Assembly (NCBI GenBank): GCA_001054945.1 | Contig: JVKJ01000001.1 | Span: 1-64,000, forward strand | From: Corynebacterium falsenii | GTDB taxonomy: Bacteria; Actinomycetota; Actinomycetes; Mycobacteriales; Mycobacteriaceae | Direction of reading: 5' to 3' | DNA length: 64,000 bases | In this document: one piece after another, positions 8,489-15,923 of the stretch | Numbering within the stretch: the stretch's first letter is position 1 | Layout: each line of letters starts with the position of its first letter | The notes under the pieces: model-generated | The model's input: only the letters and a program-made list of their open reading frames with translations | The model's database searches: none | What the model was told of the DNA's origin: nothing | Translations under genes and position numbers: made by a program

Positions 8489-10136
8489 GTTGAGAGTCCT
8501 TTTCAGTCGTGGAGGGGTGCGCGGTGTTCGATGGGGGCGTCTGAGAGCGCAAGGATGTGGTCGGGGCGTCGTCCGGGTCGATGAAACTGAAGTGGACTGA
8601 ACTACCCGGAGGCAGTTGTCCAGCCTTGTCCATGTCCTCGGAGATGACTGTCGCGATCACTGGGTATCCGCCTGTGACGGGGTGGTCGGCGAGGAACACG
8701 ACCGGGAGCCCGTTCGGTGGTACCTGGATCGAGCCGGCGACCACGCCTTCGCTAGCCAGCTCGGAGGTATTCTTCCGCTCGAGCGGCTGGTCGCCGTCGT
8801 TCAGGGTCAGGCGGAGGCCCACGCGGTTCGATTGCCCGCTGACTTTCCACTCTAGTTCCGTGAACCGCTGGAGTTCCTCGGCGGTGAACCAATCGTCACG
8901 TGGTCCCGCCACGCAGCGGAGGGTGGAGGTGGGTTCGTACGGGTTGACCACGTGAGGATCAACGGATCCCTTCACCCGGTCAGCCTTCTTCAACTTGCTG
9001 CCGCTGGAGATCGGGGCTGGGCCGAGTCCGGAGAGAATGTCCGTAGCGGAGGAATCCAGCACGGTCTCCGCCGCGAAACCGCCTCGAACGGCGACATAGT
9101 TGCGCATGCCGGACGTAGCCGCGCCGATGCTCAGTTTCTGGCCCGCATTGACAGCGAGGGGGCGCGCCAGGTCAACCGGGCGCCCGTCGAGGGAGATCGG
9201 GGCGATAGCGCCGGTGACCGCGAAGACTGCGTCCACAGCGGCGGTCAGGGTGAGGCCGCCAATGTTTTCCAGCACTGCAGCGCTGGACTCGTTGCCCACG
9301 ACGGCGTTGGCCGCCCACGCCGAGGATCGATCCACCGCGCCGGAGGCTGTCACACCCATGTCACCGTGTCCACCACGCCCGTAGTCCTGGAAAAGGGTTT
9401 GCAGTCCCGCATCGTCCAGGGTCGCCACGGGGAACCCGGGGACGCGAGGGGTCGCTGCCTGCGTTGCTTCGTTCTTATTTGTGGACGCCACGTCGACCGC
9501 TTCTCGCACTGCCCGATACGTGACTGTATCGCCGGGGCTCAGCAAAGCCGGCGGTTGATTATCGGTGTTCCACATTGGGATGTCCGTGTGGCCGATGAGT
9601 TGCCATCCGCCAGGGGACTTGCGCGGGTAGACGGCAGAGAAATTGCTGGCCAGTGCCACAGCGCCGGCTGGTACTTCGGTGCGTGGCGAGCTGCGCCGGG
9701 GCATGTTCCAATCGACGTCGGAGTGTTGGTCTGCTGGAACGCAGTATGTAAAACCGGGCGCGAAACCGCCGAATGCGGCCGTCCACTGTTGACCGGTATG
9801 GGCTTTAATGAGCGCATCGGCGCTGAGCCCCAGGTGCGCAGCGGCGTCGTGGAGGTCTTCGCCGTCGTACACCACATCAATGGTGATGTTCTTGCTCTCA
9901 CCCAGGTCAACGTTGCCTGGCTGGAAGGAACGCAAGGCTTCCGCCGCGTTGTGGGCGGCGCTTTGGCTTCGGAATTTCAGGAGAACGGTCTTAGCGGCGG
10001 CGATGATTTCGATTTGTCCGCTGGCGGGCTCTGCGGTCAGGGCTGCGTGCCACGTCATGGACTGTTCGAGGTTGTCAAGCTCAATCAGCAGCGATCGAGT
10101 TCCAACGCGGAAGATCTGTGGAGTGGATGAGCTCAT
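8481..10136 (-). CDS. pxpB-pxpC: 5-oxoprolinase subunits B and C, fused (PxpBC; KipI-KipA family)
   Basis: 551 aa. Residues about 1-210 are the PxpB/KipI (AHS1) domain with the family motifs GGFAPGFTY, PRRSSPRTEVPAGAVALA and SPGGWQLIG. Residues about 220-530 are the PxpC/KipA (AHS2) domain, opening with a QDYGRGGHGDMGV motif. In most bacteria these are two genes; here they are one chain. With PxpA they catalyse ATP-dependent opening of 5-oxoproline to glutamate. The ATG overlaps the pxpA stop by 4 nt (ATGA) and the 3' end overlaps the biotin carboxylase gene, so the operon is tightly coupled. Confidence 0.92.
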   Translation of the reverse strand: MSSSTPQIFRVGTRSLLIELDNLEQSMTWHAALTAEPASGQIEIIAAAKTVLLKFRSQSAAHNAAEALRSFQPGNVDLGESKNITIDVVYDGEDLHDAAAHLGLSADALIKAHTGQQWTAAFGGFAPGFTYCVPADQHSDVDWNMPRRSSPRTEVPAGAVALASNFSAVYPRKSPGGWQLIGHTDIPMWNTDNQPPALLSPGDTVTYRAVREAVDVASTNKNEATQAATPRVPGFPVATLDDAGLQTLFQDYGRGGHGDMGVTASGAVDRSSAWAANAVVGNESSAAVLENIGGLTLTAAVDAVFAVTGAIAPISLDGRPVDLARPLAVNAGQKLSIGAATSGMRNYVAVRGGFAAETVLDSSATDILSGLGPAPISSGSKLKKADRVKGSVDPHVVNPYEPTSTLRCVAGPRDDWFTAEELQRFTELEWKVSGQSNRVGLRLTLNDGDQPLERKNTSELASEGVVAGSIQVPPNGLPVVFLADHPVTGGYPVIATVISEDMDKAGQLPPGSSVHFSFIDPDDAPTTSLRSQTPPSNTAHPSTTEKDSQHD

Positions 10137-10906
10137 AGAACGCTACGCACCTCGATGTTTTTCTCCTTCAAAGTAGCCACGATTCGTTTGGTCATATCGA
10201 TTGCGCCTGGGGAGTCACCGTGGACGCACACCGAGTCCGCATCGACCTGCAATGTACTGCCGTCTACTGCGGTGAGGGTGCCGGTGCGGGCGAGGTGGGC
10301 AACGCGTTCAGCCACCTCTTGCGGGTCGTGCAGAACGGCATTGGGTTCGCGCCGGGAGACTAGTGTGCCATCCGAGTTGTAGTTGCGGTCGGCGAAAGCC
10401 TCGATAATGACGCGGAGGCCAGCCTGCTTGGCAATGTCAACGGCCACGCCACCGGGGAGCAGCATGAGAGCCAGGTGTGGATCTACGGCCTTGACAGCCT
10501 CCACCACGGCCGTGGCGTGAGCCTCGTGGTGGACGATGGTGTTGTACAGAGCACCGTGGGGCTTGACGTACTTGATTTCGGTGCCGTTGACCCGAGCGAG
10601 TGTGGCGATGGCACCAATCTGGTACATGATCTCGGCCTTCAATTCTTCGGCGGAGTAGTCCATGAAGCGTCGGCCGAAGCCCGCCGGATCGCGGTAGGCG
10701 GGGTGCGCCCCAACCGTCACGCCGTTCTTCGCTGCGGCTGCCAGGGTGGCAGAAATATCTTTAGGGTCACCGGCGTGAAAGCCACAGGCCACATTGGCGC
10801 TGGAAATGAGGGACATCATGGCGCCGTCGTCTGCGACGGGGTTGCCCGCTGTGGTTTCACCCAGATCGGCGTTGAGGTCAATGGTTGGCGTGTCTTGCTC
10901 GGCCAC
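10133..10906 (-). CDS. pxpA: 5-oxoprolinase subunit A (PxpA, LamB/YcsF family)
   Basis: 257 aa, normal family length. The N-terminal IDLNADLGE signature and the NVACGFHAGDP motif are clear, followed by VGAHPAYRDPAGFGRR and VKPHGALYN. It acts in the cytosol with PxpB and PxpC to hydrolyse 5-oxoproline. The start is a GTG (10904-10906) preceded by AAGGAG with an 8-nt spacer. First gene of the operon pxpA-pxpBC-biotin carboxylase-gntR; its leader holds the operator and a GlxR-like site. Confidence 0.94.
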   Translation of the reverse strand: MAEQDTPTIDLNADLGETTAGNPVADDGAMMSLISSANVACGFHAGDPKDISATLAAAAKNGVTVGAHPAYRDPAGFGRRFMDYSAEELKAEIMYQIGAIATLARVNGTEIKYVKPHGALYNTIVHHEAHATAVVEAVKAVDPHLALMLLPGGVAVDIAKQAGLRVIIEAFADRNYNSDGTLVSRREPNAVLHDPQEVAERVAHLARTGTLTAVDGSTLQVDADSVCVHGDSPGAIDMTKRIVATLKEKNIEVRSVL

Positions 10907-10925
10907 GACGACATCTCCTTGCCAG

Positions 10926-10938
10926 ATTGTTGAACAAT
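10926..10938. promoter_or_regulatory. Operator palindrome ATTGTTGAACAAT upstream of pxpA
   Basis: Perfect 6-bp arms around a central G, differing from the palindrome at 4612-4624 only at the third base and its pairing partner. On the minus strand a TACACT -10-like box lies at 10948-10953, so the operator would sit just downstream of the transcript start, as a roadblock. Confidence 0.75.
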
Positions 10939-10971
10939 TTCTCGCTCAGTGTAGTCCTCGGACCGCGATCG

Positions 10972-10987
10972 TGTGAAACCAGTCACC
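10972..10987. promoter_or_regulatory. GlxR/CRP-like site TGTGAAACCAGTCACC upstream of pxpA
   Basis: Matches TGTGA-N6-TCACA at all but the last base. It overlaps the expected -35 region of the pxpA promoter. The partner promoter at 4606-4634 also has a GlxR-like site, so carbon-status control of both units is likely. Confidence 0.6.
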
Positions 10988-11055
10988 ATTCATCGCAGTC
11001 CGTGCAGTGGGTTACTCAAACCTCTAAGATACTCGCGCGCCACACGCCGATGCAC

Positions 11056-12240
11056 CTATCCCTGGGAAGTAGCGGGCTCTTCGTCCACGTGGTCGGGTTC
11101 GTGGACCTCGATGTATTCACGGGTCTGCAACAACAGGCCGATGGAGATCAGGATTAGCAGTACACACAGGAAATAGGGCACGCCTTCACCGACATTCTCG
11201 CCGAGGGATGTGGCGGTAATGGGAGCCGCTGCGCCGCCGATCCAACGGACGAAGTTGTAACCCGCGGAGGCCACCGGCTGGGGTGCAGTGGAGATGGACA
11301 TCGCCATTTCCGTGTACATGGTGTTATTGATGCCCAAGAGCGCACCGGAGATAATCACCAGAACGATCACCACTGGCGTCACCTTCCAGAACAACCCCAG
11401 CAAGAGGAACACCAGCAACAGTCCTGCGAGGGTGAGGAGCGTGGTGTTTGCGGTGCCCACCCGATTCTGGATGATCGGGGCGATGAATACGGAGAAGATC
11501 GCGAGCGCCACGCCCCAACCGAAGAACACGGCGCCGATGCCGTAGGGGCCGAAGCCCAGGATGAACGGGGTGAAGGCGAGGATTGTGAAGAAGCCACAGT
11601 AATAGAAGAGTGCGGAGACGGATACGCCCAGGAGACCGCGGTGCTTTAGAGCTCGAAGAGGGTCGAGTACGGAACTCTTCTTCGCCGGGGGAGGGGTGGC
11701 GGGGAGCTTAAAAATCAGGACGAGGAATGCGAAACCCATCAGGACAGCGGTTCCGAAGAAGGGGGCTCGCCAGTGGATGCCTCCCAAGATGGCGCCCACG
11801 AGGGGGCCTGTCGCCATTCCCAGCCCCAGGGCTGCCTCATACAGGATCACAGCCACGGCCTTTCCTCCCGTGGCTACGGCAACGATCACAGCCAGGGCGG
11901 TCGCGACGAACAGCGCGTTACCCAGGCCCCAGCCGGCGCGAAATCCGATCAGTTGGCTGACCGAGTTCGAGGTGCCTGCCAATCCAGCGAAGATGACGAT
12001 CAGTGCCAGACCGGTCAGCAGGGTTTTCTTCCCGCCAATGCGTGAAGAAAGGGCACCGGTCACAAGCATCATCACGGCAGTCAGGGCGAAGTAGCTGGTA
12101 AATAGAAGCGACACCTGAGCCGCGGAAGCGTGCAGGTTCTTGGCGATGGCCGGGAGGATCGGGTCTACCAGCCCGATCCCCATGAAAGCGAAGACGCAGG
12201 CCAGCGCGGTGACCCACACCGCAATGGGTTGTTTTTTCAT
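11056..12240 (-). CDS. MFS transporter, drug:H+ antiporter-1 type
   Basis: 394 aa with 12 predicted membrane segments. It starts with the MFS pattern AFMGIGLVDPILPAIAKNL and has a loop motif related to GALSSRIGGKKTLL between helices 2 and 3. The C-terminus is acidic and cytosolic. The start codon lies 3 nt after the stop of the MarR gene, so the pump is probably controlled by that regulator. Probable role: proton-driven efflux of small hydrophobic compounds; the substrate is not inferable. Confidence 0.92.
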   Translation of the reverse strand: MKKQPIAVWVTALACVFAFMGIGLVDPILPAIAKNLHASAAQVSLLFTSYFALTAVMMLVTGALSSRIGGKKTLLTGLALIVIFAGLAGTSNSVSQLIGFRAGWGLGNALFVATALAVIVAVATGGKAVAVILYEAALGLGMATGPLVGAILGGIHWRAPFFGTAVLMGFAFLVLIFKLPATPPPAKKSSVLDPLRALKHRGLLGVSVSALFYYCGFFTILAFTPFILGFGPYGIGAVFFGWGVALAIFSVFIAPIIQNRVGTANTTLLTLAGLLLVFLLLGLFWKVTPVVIVLVIISGALLGINNTMYTEMAMSISTAPQPVASAGYNFVRWIGGAAAPITATSLGENVGEGVPYFLCVLLILISIGLLLQTREYIEVHEPDHVDEEPATSQG

Positions 12241-12243
12241 ACT

Positions 12244-12729
12244 CTATCCATTCGATTCAGATTTGGGATTCTTGAAGTTCAGGAAGTTGTTTGCGAGCTC
12301 GCGCAGCACCGGCAGGCCCTCCGCCAGGCGGTCGCGGTCCTGGGGGGTCAGGGTCGCCAGGACCTTCGCGACCTCGGAATTCTTGAGGCGGTTGTTCTTC
12401 TCGACGGCGGCCTTGCCCTCTTCTGTCAGGTGCACGACCGACGAGCGTCGATCCGTGGTGCTTGGGGCTCGCTCGATCAAGTTGAGATCGGCTAGCCGAT
12501 TAAGGTGCTGACTCATGGTGGGCTGGGAAACGTCCTTCAGCTTCGCCAGCAGCGTGACGGGCTTTGGCCCCTCGACCAGGGTGTTCAGCGTGGCTAGCTG
12601 GGAGGGGGTGATTTCGGTGTGCCCGTGGAGGAGGCGCATCATGTGGACGCCACTGCGTATCGCCGTGCGAGTATCGGCCGCGAGCGGCAGGAGGTGTTCG
12701 AAGTCCTCGTCATGGTCAGCCATGACCAT
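12244..12729 (-). CDS. MarR-family regulator of the adjacent MFS pump
   Basis: About 161 aa with a winged helix (TLLAKLKDVSQPTMSQHLNRL as recognition region) and the family's DRRSS wing motif. The open frame extends upstream to 12978 but that part lies inside the neighbouring DUF3239 gene and its terminator. Starts at ATG 12729, ATG 12723 or the GTG at 12732 are all possible; none has an ideally spaced ribosome site, although GGAG sits 12 nt before the GTG. A 6-bp-arm palindrome just upstream (12740-12754) suggests autorepression. Likely relieved by a pump substrate (inference). Confidence 0.88.
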   Translation of the reverse strand: MVMADHDEDFEHLLPLAADTRTAIRSGVHMMRLLHGHTEITPSQLATLNTLVEGPKPVTLLAKLKDVSQPTMSQHLNRLADLNLIERAPSTTDRRSSVVHLTEEGKAAVEKNNRLKNSEVAKVLATLTPQDRDRLAEGLPVLRELANNFLNFKNPKSESNG

Positions 12730-12739
12730 CACGCTAATG

Positions 12740-12754
12740 CATAGCTCCGCTATG
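12740..12754. promoter_or_regulatory. Palindrome CATAGC-TCC-GCTATG, candidate MarR operator
   Basis: Perfect 6-bp arms with a 3-bp spacer, 11 nt or more before the marR start. It includes the only GGAG resembling a ribosome site, so a bound dimer, or the RNA hairpin itself, could block both transcription and translation. Confidence 0.55.
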
Positions 12755-12775
12755 TAAAAATTGCGTACAAAATAA

Positions 12776-12795
12776 CCCCCGCACGCCGGCGGGGG
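12776..12795 (-). terminator. Terminator after the DUF3239 gene
   Basis: On the minus strand, CCCCCGC (12795-12789) pairs with GCGGGGG (12782-12776) and is followed by TTATTTTGT. It separates DUF3239 from marR. Confidence 0.75.
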
Positions 12796-12802
12796 ATGTG
12801 CA

Positions 12803-13462
12803 CTAATCCAGCGGGAGGATGTTGCGCTTGGTGGCCAGGACCTCATCGCAGCGTCCGAGGTTGGCCTCGAGCTCTTCCCACTGAGAGGTGGGGATAGCTC
12901 GCTCTGCCGAGGACCATACCGATTCGTCCGGGGTTCCCCAGGCCACTGGCATCGGGGAGATCTCTTCGAACTGGTCACGGCTCTTCAAGGTGCGAACACC
13001 AGTGACGGCCATTGATGGCACACGTGCTCCCACCTCGCGGGGCACGCCGGGGATGGACGTCACCACGCGGGTCACCAACGCGGGGGACAGGAAGCGTCCG
13101 TTGCGCACAGAGGGAGCATTGACATTGGCGTCCACAAGGGCCAGTAGAACCACGTCGCGTGCGTTGACCTGCGCGACCACGGCGGGGGTCAGTGCATACA
13201 TGTCGTAGTACTGCTGCGGACTACCCATCGCCTTAGGCAGGAAAGGGATCACAAGCAGACACAGCACGGCGAACCCGCCCAGAGCGACCGAGGCCAGCAA
13301 GGTGATGGTGGAGTGCTTTACGACCAGGTTCAGGATCACGATCGCCAGAATCAGCAGGGCAGCCAGAACCCCCGCGGAGATTTGGGTCTGTCGGGAATCG
13401 CGGAAAAACTCGTTGTGCTTTCGCGCGTAGTCCTCATCGACGGGGAAATTAAATTCAGTCAC
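12803..13462 (-). CDS. DUF3239-type membrane protein
   Basis: 219 aa. Two hydrophobic segments (about 28-50 and 53-76) form a membrane hairpin, followed by a roughly 140-aa soluble domain with several conserved Val-rich strands. The family is typical of corynebacteria; its function is not known. The start overlaps the 3' end of the XPB helicase gene by 8 nt, so the two are co-transcribed, but no functional link is evident. Confidence 0.85.
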   Translation of the reverse strand: MTEFNFPVDEDYARKHNEFFRDSRQTQISAGVLAALLILAIVILNLVVKHSTITLLASVALGGFAVLCLLVIPFLPKAMGSPQQYYDMYALTPAVVAQVNARDVVLLALVDANVNAPSVRNGRFLSPALVTRVVTSIPGVPREVGARVPSMAVTGVRTLKSRDQFEEISPMPVAWGTPDESVWSSAERAIPTSQWEELEANLGRCDEVLATKRNILPLD

Positions 13463-15203
13463 GAGATTCCTCTATCTTGTCTGTGCTCTGCTGTGGCTCG
13501 CTGGTCTCTTGAGGCGTACCGGTATCTTCGGGAAGGTCCGGGAGGTCGAAGGAATCGATAATCCGATACCCGTAGCCCTGTTCCGCGAGGAAGCGCTGCC
13601 GGTGCGCCGCGTAATCCGCATCCAAAGTATCGCGGGCGACGACCGAGTAGAAGAAGGCGCCGCCGCCCTGCGGTTTCGGGCGCAGGATCCGGCCGAGGCG
13701 CTGCGCCTCCTCCTGGCGGGAGCCGAAGGTGCCGGAGATCTGAATAGCAACGGACGCGCCGGGCAGATCAATGGAAAAGTTTGCCACCTTGGACACGACC
13801 AGGGTTTGCACCTCACCGTCGCGGAACTGCTGGTATAGCTTCTCCCGCTTCGCGGTGCCGGTTTTACCGTCGATCACGGGCACCCCGAGCTCCCCGGCGA
13901 TCTCTTCGAGCTGGTCGATGTAGGCGCCGATGATCAAAGTTGGCTCATCGGGATGCATTGCCAGGATCTTCTTGACAACCCGGGTCTTCGTGGGAGTTGT
14001 GGCGGCGAGTCGATACTTGTCGGACTGCTCGGCGGTGGCGTACATCATCCGTTCCGCCTCCGTCAGCTGAACTCGGACCTCGGTGCAATCTGCAGGGGCG
14101 ATCCACCCCTGGGCTTCGATGTCCTTCCACGGCGCGTCATAGCGCTTTGGGCCAATGAGGCTGAACACGTCGCCTTCGCGACCGTCCTCGCGGACCAGGG
14201 TGGCGGTCAGCCCCAGTCGACGGCGAGATTGCAGGTCGCTGGTCATCCGGAACACGGGGGCGGGGAGCAGATGGACCTCGTCGTAGATGATTAACCCCCA
14301 GTCCCGTGAATCGAAAAGCTCGAGTGCACGGAACTCACCCTTCGTCTTCCTGGTCACCACCTGGTACGTCGCAATTGTGACCGGACGGATCTCCTTCTTC
14401 TCACCGGAGTATTCGCCGATTTCCTCGGCCGTCAGAGATGTCCGTCGCACCAGCTCGTCCTTCCACTGGCGCCCAGCGACGGTGTTGGTCACCAGGATTA
14501 GGGTCGTTGCCTTGGCCTTCGCCATGGACGCCGCACCGACCATCGTTTTCCCCGCGCCACAGGGCAGGACCACTACGCCGCTGCCGCCTTCCCAGAAGCT
14601 ATCGGCAGCCATCTCCTGGTAGTCGCGCAGCTGCCACTGTTCGATTTCCTGAGACAGCTCGATGGGGTGCGCCTCGCCGTCCACGTACCCGGCCAGGTCC
14701 TCTGCCGGCCATCCGACCTTGAGTAGCTCCTGCTTCAGCCGCCCACGTTCCGAGGGGTGAACGACCACCGTGTCTTCGTCGATCGCCTCGCCGAGCATGG
14801 GTTTGATCTTCTTGTGGCGCATGATCTCCGTCAGCACCGCTCGGTCGGTGGTTTCCAGGACCAGCCCATGGGCGGGGTGCTTGGACAGGGTCAACCGCCC
14901 GTACCGCTCCATGGTCTCGGCGATGTCGATGAGCAGCGGCTGCGGAACCGGAAACCGGCTGTAGGTTTCGAGCACGTGCATGACCTGTTCCGCATCGTGC
15001 CCTGCTGCTCGTGCATTCCACAGCGCCAGGGGAGTGATCCGGTAGGTGTGCACGTGTTCTGGGGCCCGCTCGAGCTCTGCGAAGGGGGCCAGCGCATTGC
15101 GCGCGTCCTGCGCAGAGGGGTGGTCGATTTCCAACAACACTGTCTTATCGGATTGCACAATCAGTGGGCCGTCGCCGAGGGGCACGTGGGCATCTCCGTT
15201 CAC
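13455..15203 (-). CDS. XPB/ERCC3-type DNA repair helicase
   Basis: 582 aa superfamily 2 helicase, a 3'-5' translocase. Seen: Walker A CGAGKT at 215-220, DEVH box at 308-311, the XPB-specific RED motif at 338-340 and a C-terminal helicase domain with the motif QRLGRILRPK. Residues 1-130 form the mycobacterial-type N-terminal damage-recognition region. The start is a GTG. The companion gene at 15913-18162 carries a helicase-associated domain, the same pairing as Rv0861c and Rv0862c in Mycobacterium tuberculosis. Confidence 0.94.
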   Translation of the reverse strand: MNGDAHVPLGDGPLIVQSDKTVLLEIDHPSAQDARNALAPFAELERAPEHVHTYRITPLALWNARAAGHDAEQVMHVLETYSRFPVPQPLLIDIAETMERYGRLTLSKHPAHGLVLETTDRAVLTEIMRHKKIKPMLGEAIDEDTVVVHPSERGRLKQELLKVGWPAEDLAGYVDGEAHPIELSQEIEQWQLRDYQEMAADSFWEGGSGVVVLPCGAGKTMVGAASMAKAKATTLILVTNTVAGRQWKDELVRRTSLTAEEIGEYSGEKKEIRPVTIATYQVVTRKTKGEFRALELFDSRDWGLIIYDEVHLLPAPVFRMTSDLQSRRRLGLTATLVREDGREGDVFSLIGPKRYDAPWKDIEAQGWIAPADCTEVRVQLTEAERMMYATAEQSDKYRLAATTPTKTRVVKKILAMHPDEPTLIIGAYIDQLEEIAGELGVPVIDGKTGTAKREKLYQQFRDGEVQTLVVSKVANFSIDLPGASVAIQISGTFGSRQEEAQRLGRILRPKPQGGGAFFYSVVARDTLDADYAAHRQRFLAEQGYGYRIIDSFDLPDLPEDTGTPQETSEPQQSTDKIEESRD

Positions 15204-15431
15204 TCTTGGGTGCAGGTTCGCTGTTGTTTGAGGACGCCAACGCGGGGCGATCCAAAGTTCTGATTATAGCTTTCACGTCTGTGCTCGTAGAACCCCAAAG
15301 AGCTCTGACCAGTGCCGTGCAAAATTGTGTCCAAGACTTAATCAAAGTGTGATCGCTTATGACGTCGATGGCTTTTATGGTGGATGGGAATGCAACAAAG
15401 ACCTCCTGCACCCGAGACCAAAGGAATGGTT

Positions 15432-15842
15432 ATGTTCACCCGAGGAAAGAAGTCTGTTCGCCCAATCGCTGGTGCTGTGATTCTGGCAGCAGGCACCTTT
15501 TTTGGCGGCGCGTCGATCGCTGCAGCGGATACTCCTCCAGTCAACGGTGCCCCCGCTTTCAGCGGTGAGGATTCTGCTGTCCAGCCCAAGCCCGGGATGC
15601 CAAGCCTGCACGAGTTGACGGCGGCAATGAACAATCACGATGCCGTTCAGTACGCCATTGCAGATGCCGAGCACGTTCACCAGCATGAGCTGCTGGGTGA
15701 CGTTCAGTGGATCGACGACACCCACGCACAAGCATTCCGCGCGCCGGATGCCACCATGGAATCGGACAACATGTCGATCATGATCCTCAAGAACTTCGCG
15801 GAAACTCGCGGCGTGGACCTGCAGGTCCTGTCCGAATACTAA
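15432..15842 (+). CDS. Small exported protein of unknown function
   Basis: 136 aa from ATG 15432, with AAGGA about 7 nt upstream; frames starting at 15384 or 15426 lack a usable site. MFTRGKK is followed by a hydrophobic stretch and an AAA-DT cleavage site near residue 33, so the mature protein is about 103 aa and secreted. It is rich in His, Asp and Met in its middle part (DAEHVHQHELLG), which might bind metal (speculative). No cysteines. No family recognised. It lies between and against the two helicase genes, with its own promoter. Confidence 0.75.
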   Translation: MFTRGKKSVRPIAGAVILAAGTFFGGASIAAADTPPVNGAPAFSGEDSAVQPKPGMPSLHELTAAMNNHDAVQYAIADAEHVHQHELLGDVQWIDDTHAQAFRAPDATMESDNMSIMILKNFAETRGVDLQVLSEY

Positions 15843-15852
15843 ATCCGCGTGC

Positions 15853-15923
15853 GCCCGCTTGTCGCGAGCGCCTGAGAAGGCGGGCTCTCCTAGACGCCCC
15901 TCGTAACGTTCCTTAGCGAGGGG
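15853..15923. terminator. Weak convergent terminator region
   Basis: Two imperfect hairpins are visible: GCCCGCTT (15853-15860) with AAGGCGGGC (15877-15885), and CCCCTCG (15897-15903) with CGAGGGG (15917-15923), the latter overlapping the stop codon of the minus-strand gene. Neither has a long T-run. Confidence 0.4.

Noticed and set aside
6998..8584. 528-codon open frame opposite the biotin carboxylase gene
   Set aside because: High-GC shadow of the true gene, with no domain and codon positions that mirror the opposite strand. The same applies to 28903-30387 (opposite gltA), 48659-50542 (opposite pgi) and 58086-59702 (opposite putA).
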